From NCBI GenBank assembly GCA_021229015.1, contig CM037784.1, positions 67,673,013-67,737,012 of the forward strand: DNA of 64,000 bases, read 5' to 3'. This document shows, in pieces, positions 59,910 through 64,000 of the stretch (position 1 is the stretch's first letter; each line of letters begins with the position of its first letter). The DNA comes from Solen grandis. Its lineage: Eukaryota > Mollusca > Bivalvia > Adapedonta > Solenidae. The notes below the pieces were generated by a model. The model was not told where the DNA came from. It searched no databases and saw only the letters and a program-made list of their open reading frames with translations. The position numbers and the translations under genes were made by a program.

Positions 59910-60603
59910 GCATTGTTCTCTTAATTTGTGCTACTGTGATACTAATTCCAATCGGTGGCACGTATACACAGATACGTTTTTAAACAGAATACATGTCAAC
60001 ATGACTTTGTCAAATACGTATATGTATAGCAAAAGAAACATTTTGACGCAATCGTCAAAGAATCGGACCGAAGAACTATTGTTGTTGTTGTGATTCTCCG
60101 TTATTGTGGGACAACGATATAATATCCATTTCGCTGATCTACTGTATTTTCTTCTTTACTTAACGCAGAAATCCATTGGGAACCAGCATAAAAAAAGACT
60201 TCATTTTGAGATGTTTGAACAGGGTTGCATGCAATATTGTTCTATGGTAGCACACATTTTGAATCGGACAACAGTTCAGGGCTATATTTAGACATCTATA
60301 TTTATAGACTTCCCCTTTTTCTACTCAGAGAAATAGTTCCAAATTTTGTTTTCTGTCTTATCACAAAATGGGAATAATGTTCATGTTTATTATAGTACGA
60401 TTGCGTTTTGGAAGGCGTCACTGAATTAAAATGTGTTGATAATTGGTGCTAGAGATTACGTGTTTAATAAACTATAATGAAAAAAGCAAGTGCGCGAGCG
60501 AAAAAAAATCGCACATCATTCGGAGATATACTGAAACATGATTAGCTGGAATTTCCAGCGACAGACAACACTATACAGATCAAATTGCTTCTGTTTGTAA
60601 CTG

Positions 60604-60690
60604 CCCATTAGTGCAGTGGGTAAAATAGTCAAGCTTGATCGTCATACAAACGGCGTTGAAAAAGGGCATGGGTTCGAGTCACAGCCAAAG
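60604..60690 (+). repeat. tRNA-like sequence (pseudo-tRNA or SINE head)
   Basis: The A-box-like tagtgcagtgggtaaaatag and B-box-like gggttcgagtcac are at tRNA spacing, but I could not fold an acceptor stem and the B box lacks the final C. More likely a SINE head or a decayed tRNA copy than a functional tRNA. Confidence 0.35.
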
Positions 60691-61398
60691 AACATTTTTT
60701 ATTATTTTTGTAATATAAGATACATATATTTTTGTTATATTGAATATCATTTATTTACTTATATTAAGTATATGTGTATATAAACTTAAATGAAAATACA
60801 TAAATTAAATAATGTTAGTTTGTTGTTTTAGATTTCCTTCCACATATTCATATAATCTTGTAAACTGGTGGCAAGAGAAATGGGGAGAGTAAGAGTGGCG
60901 ATATGCTTATTGTTAGAAATCCATTTAGACAAATGATGTGTTCATCTTTTATAACGACCGTGTTAAAGCAAAGTTAAAGCGGATATATAACATTGGGTTT
61001 ATAGGAAATGTGATCCTCATTTATTGAATTAACTTAAATAAACAAAAGAAATGCGATCATATATCACCCTATCCTCTCACCGCTATCAGCGCTTTGATTT
61101 TAGATGTTCCCTATAAATGACGTTATATATTATATCTGAAGGAGTAAAGAAAAAATCACATTTTTTTTTCTCATTTATTTTCTGGCAAGATATTATTTCT
61201 TAATGCATGATAAATGAATGCTTTGTATCAAGCGATTTCATCGCTAACTGAGATAATTTTAGGCACAAAATTTGTCAGATATTTCTTCCTGTAATGCAAC
61301 ATACTATTTTTTTTTTTTGTTTCTATATACCTATTCTCATAATGCATGCAATACTTTATATTTGCTATGTCTACATGACCTGTAAAATCGCAACATGT

Positions 61399-61865
61399 GT
61401 CGAATTGTTTATGCAATAGAATGGCGACACTGTCGAAATATGCATGCAATGGAATAGTGGCATATGTCGAATTGTACATGCATAGGAATGGCGACATTGT
61501 TGAATTATGCATGCAATGGAATAGCGGCATATGTCGAATTGTACATGCATAGGAATGGCGACATATTTGAATTGTGCATACATAGGAATGGCGACATTGT
61601 CGAATTATGCATGCATAGGAATGGCGACATTGTCGAATTATGCATGCAATGGAATAGCGGCATATGTTGAATTGTGCATACATTGGAATGGCGACATTGT
61701 TGAATTGTGCATGCATTGTAATGGCGACATTGTTAAATTGTGCATGCATTGGAATGGCGACATTGTTAAATTGTGCATACATTGGAATGGCGACACTGTT
61801 GAATTGTGCATGCATTGGAATGGCGACATTGTTGAACTGTGTGTGCATTGAAATGGCGACAATCC
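61399..61865. repeat. 33-bp minisatellite, about 14 copies
   Basis: Units run aattgtgcatgcattggaat then ggcgacattgttg, with variants catatgtcg and gcatacatagg. Since 33 is a multiple of three, frames stay open on both strands (on the minus strand an 11-residue repeat, HAQFNNVAIPM). I read these as by-products and not genes. Confidence 0.85.
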
Positions 61866-62457
61866 GAGGATTGATTATCGAATACAATGTAATCCCAAGA
61901 TTACACCCTTGTTATATACGAACTCATATAATGCGTATATTAATGTGTTGTTGTTGTTTTTTTTTGGGGGGGGGATATCAAATAATAAAGCACAATTGTT
62001 CATTCCTGCGGGTATTTTCGTTTACAAGGCTCATCCGTGGCAATCTGGATCAGTCTCACACTGCGCCATGATATTGTTTGCAAAATTGTTTGTAAACTAT
62101 TAAATTATTTAACGCTGGCAGCCTAAAAATTGCCCCCAGCAAAGATAAGATGGCTTGATCTGATGATGTCTCCCGATAAATTAAATCAAAAAAGAGAAAG
62201 TAGAGTTTTGGTTAAGGATATGTAATCGGTTCTGTAATGCGTAAATGTGTTATGCTTGGTCATTTACTTAGATAACGTGTGTATGTGCGTGCGGGCGCGT
62301 GCGCCTTATCTATTGAGATAGATTGAGGCGCCAAAAGCACAGAGAGACTGTTGGCAGGGTTTACATGAAATAGTTATAATTCTAAGCCCAGTGTTTCGGC
62401 AGGAATGAACTCGATAACGTCAAAAACTCCACATAATCCTGCAGCTCTTCTTATTAG

Positions 62458-62570
62458 TAAGTCAGCTGAACTCGCTCTTTGTTTCGTGATAAACCAGCCG
62501 GAAGCCTCTCTGTGCTTTGAGCGCTTTGATTTGTTTCATAATGATCCTGACTCTGATTCCATCCAAAAAG
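62458..62570 (+). repeat. Weak dispersed repeat, related to 27525-27625
   Basis: cagctgaactcgctcttt, ccggaagcctctctgtgctt and gatttgtttcataatgatcc resemble, in the same order and spacing, words at 27525-27625. Identity is low. Confidence 0.3.
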
Positions 62571-62902
62571 AGGTCATGACCTTATTTTGCAAGTACATTT
62601 TATCTTTTGTTACGCAGAGTACAGTTAAATCGCCTGCGGTAATTATGCAAACCAAGAATATTGTTGTTGTTGTTGGTTGGTGGTGGTGGTGGTGTTTTTT
62701 TTTTGTGTTTTTTTTTTCCGCTACTTAAGACTGACTCAGCCGCCAGTCGAAAACCTCAAACATTGGTATGTCTATGATCCTTCGGTTTTAGGGTAGGTGT
62801 AGTGTGTGCTTGATTTAAATTAATGGTCAAATGGTCAGTTTCAGCGATGAATTACAATGTATGTACCTGGAACAACACTCTGCACGCTAATCCACCCGCC
62901 TC

Positions 62903-62946
62903 CTCTCTCTCTATCTCTCTCTATCTCTCTCCCCCTCTCTCCCTCT
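62903..62946. repeat. (CT)n-rich tract
   Basis: Imperfect CT dinucleotides interrupted by TAT and CCC. Confidence 0.75.
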
Positions 62947-63237
62947 GCGCGTATGTGTGCTAATCAATTCATATTTCAATACACATTTAGTAAAGCTAAA
63001 CGAACGATAAAAAATCACAAATTCCTTTGAAGTAACCGCGCATACCTATGAAAATGAATAATGAATGACAGTCTAAGTGAACAGGGAATATTCAGAGAAT
63101 TGTGTATTGCAATAAACACCTGATGCTTCTTCATATAGTCAATATCATAGCATAATTAAAACCGATGGTCCTTTGAACTTCAATCACGGTGAATATCAAG
63201 ACCGAATATCGATAACACAATCAAATATCAGTAGATC

Positions 63238-63243
63238 TTTATT
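63238..63243 (-). promoter_or_regulatory. Polyadenylation signal of the eIF4A-like gene
   Basis: AATAAA on the minus strand, about 280 nt after the stop codon at 63524. It would give a 3' untranslated region of ordinary length. Confidence 0.45.
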
Positions 63244-63523
63244 GCGTTTGTTACACATCCTGATAAATTTCAATATTTGATCAAAGAAAGTACAGCAAAG
63301 TAGGCTGTCCAATATCTGATGCTTCTCGCCGTCGTTTAAGTTTAAAAAATATATCGTCTGTGTAATTCTTTTTCATCTTGGAACATGTCTTTCAATGTCC
63401 ATCATTTGCAAATCAAAATTGTGTAATGTTGTAAATAATTCATGGTGTATACAACTGAATAATGCATGTTCCGTCAATAGAAATAGGCTGAAATTACTTT
63501 CTTGCTCGCGGGACGTTCGTCTG

Positions 63524-63668
63524 TTACACATATCTCGCAATATCTCGTGGCATCTCGCGTATTTCCGTGTTATAGAACTGCTCTATATCCTTCATGCGAC
63601 GGAAGTCGTTTGACGTCAGAAAGTTGATAGCCACGCCCTTCCTACCAAACCGACCACTCCGCCCGATC
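63524..63668 (-). CDS. eIF4A-like DEAD-box RNA helicase, terminal coding exon
   Basis: The exon encodes the end of the helicase C-terminal domain: motif VI (R)[11 protein letters not shown], then [13 protein letters not shown], then [16 protein letters not shown], ending RDIARYV and a TAA stop at 63524-63526. The layout matches the eIF4A family C-terminus, an ATP-dependent RNA helicase of cap-dependent translation or, for eIF4A3, of the exon-junction complex. An acceptor (atttatcacag, 63669 side) splits the Arg codon before IGRSGRFG. Earlier exons lie right of the window. The last residues differ from the NVADLI ending I recall for canonical eIF4A, so a diverged paralogue or another close DEAD-box member is possible. 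Confidence 0.7.
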
Positions 63669-63954
63669 CTGTGATAAATCAACGGCCTCTTTAATATACC
63701 ATTAAAATGTCTAGCCATCGATTTACATAATCAAACGTCATGCCACCATCCTTGTAAATGTGAGGATGGAACGATTACTGAACAGCAAATAGATATTAAG
63801 ATTTTCATCCCACTCAACTATATAATCATTTCCTTACGATACTTAGTAGGGGGGGAAATTAAATAGGTAAAATAATAATTCTAATTACTTAATACATTAT
63901 ATATATATATTGGATAAAATCCAACAAGAAACCCACGAAAATTAATGACATCAC

Positions 63955-64000
63955 AGTACTGGTAGTTCCTTGCTTGGCGCTTAACCTACATAGGGATAAG
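63955..64000 (+). repeat. SINE family A, start of a copy running off the window
   Basis: agtactggtagttccttgct, then tggcgcttaacctacatagg, matches the core of family A. It is in an intron of the eIF4A-like gene if that gene continues rightwards. Confidence 0.45.

Noticed and set aside
61228..61887. 219-codon minus frame and overlapping plus frames
   Set aside because: All arise from the 33-bp minisatellite. Frames are open on both strands at once, which argues against coding.
62405..62728. 107-codon plus frame
   Set aside because: Ends in poly-Val/Trp from a (TTG/TGG)n tract, overlaps a weak dispersed repeat and has no recognisable domain.

Overview
This is a gene-poor, AT-rich, repeat-dense stretch of an animal nuclear genome, most likely a bivalve mollusc. 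The evidence is short exons with canonical GT-AG introns, tRNA-derived SINEs of a type I associate with bivalves, LINE and Penelope-like fragments, TTAA- and TA-flanked MITEs, many minisatellites and (GT)n/(TA)n/(TTTA)n tracts, and a 100-N assembly gap at 13919-14018. The bivalve assignment is inference from general familiarity with such repeats, and no species is claimed. There are no bacterial operons, CRISPR arrays or prophage genes.

Left part (1-11.6 kb). A minus-strand gene at 442-4056 is the best protein-coding find. Five exons with matching phases encode a long charged coiled coil followed by two tandem ZU5-like domains, and the gene runs off the left edge. A TA-flanked DNA transposon (4373-5887) contains a LINE 3' remnant. 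A second minus-strand gene (8275-11442) encodes a 79-residue protein from two phase-0 exons. Its 2.9-kb intron holds SINEs, a 40-bp minisatellite and a (TA)n tract.

Middle (11.6-35 kb). This is mostly repeats. An assembly gap lies inside or beside a 33-bp minisatellite. A 1.1-kb inverted duplication (20971-22092 and 24447-25560) surrounds a Penelope-like retroelement 3' end, and its outer left breakpoint falls inside a piggyBac-like MITE. Weak exon candidates lie at 25805-26077 and 28093-28164, and a RecQ-like helicase fragment at 29408-29545. The most striking object is a 1,970-bp foldback element at 32971-34940. It is built from about eleven ~189-bp units, each carrying an 18-bp-arm palindrome. 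The units run in one orientation and then the other, and the whole element is flanked by a perfect 9-bp target-site duplication.

Right part (35-64 kb). This holds a 2.5-kb minisatellite with a 30-bp unit (40686-43162), two LINE reverse-transcriptase remnants, nested hairpin and inverted-repeat families (47.4-52.2 kb), a TTAA-flanked MITE (54370-54658), a SINE split by a later insertion (55675-56150), a 33-bp minisatellite (61399-61865), and finally the last coding exon of an eIF4A-like DEAD-box RNA helicase on the minus strand (63524-63668).

The window is therefore introns and intergenic DNA of at least three real genes, with successive layers of mobile elements. No new multi-gene system is evident. 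The most novel-looking object is the foldback element.
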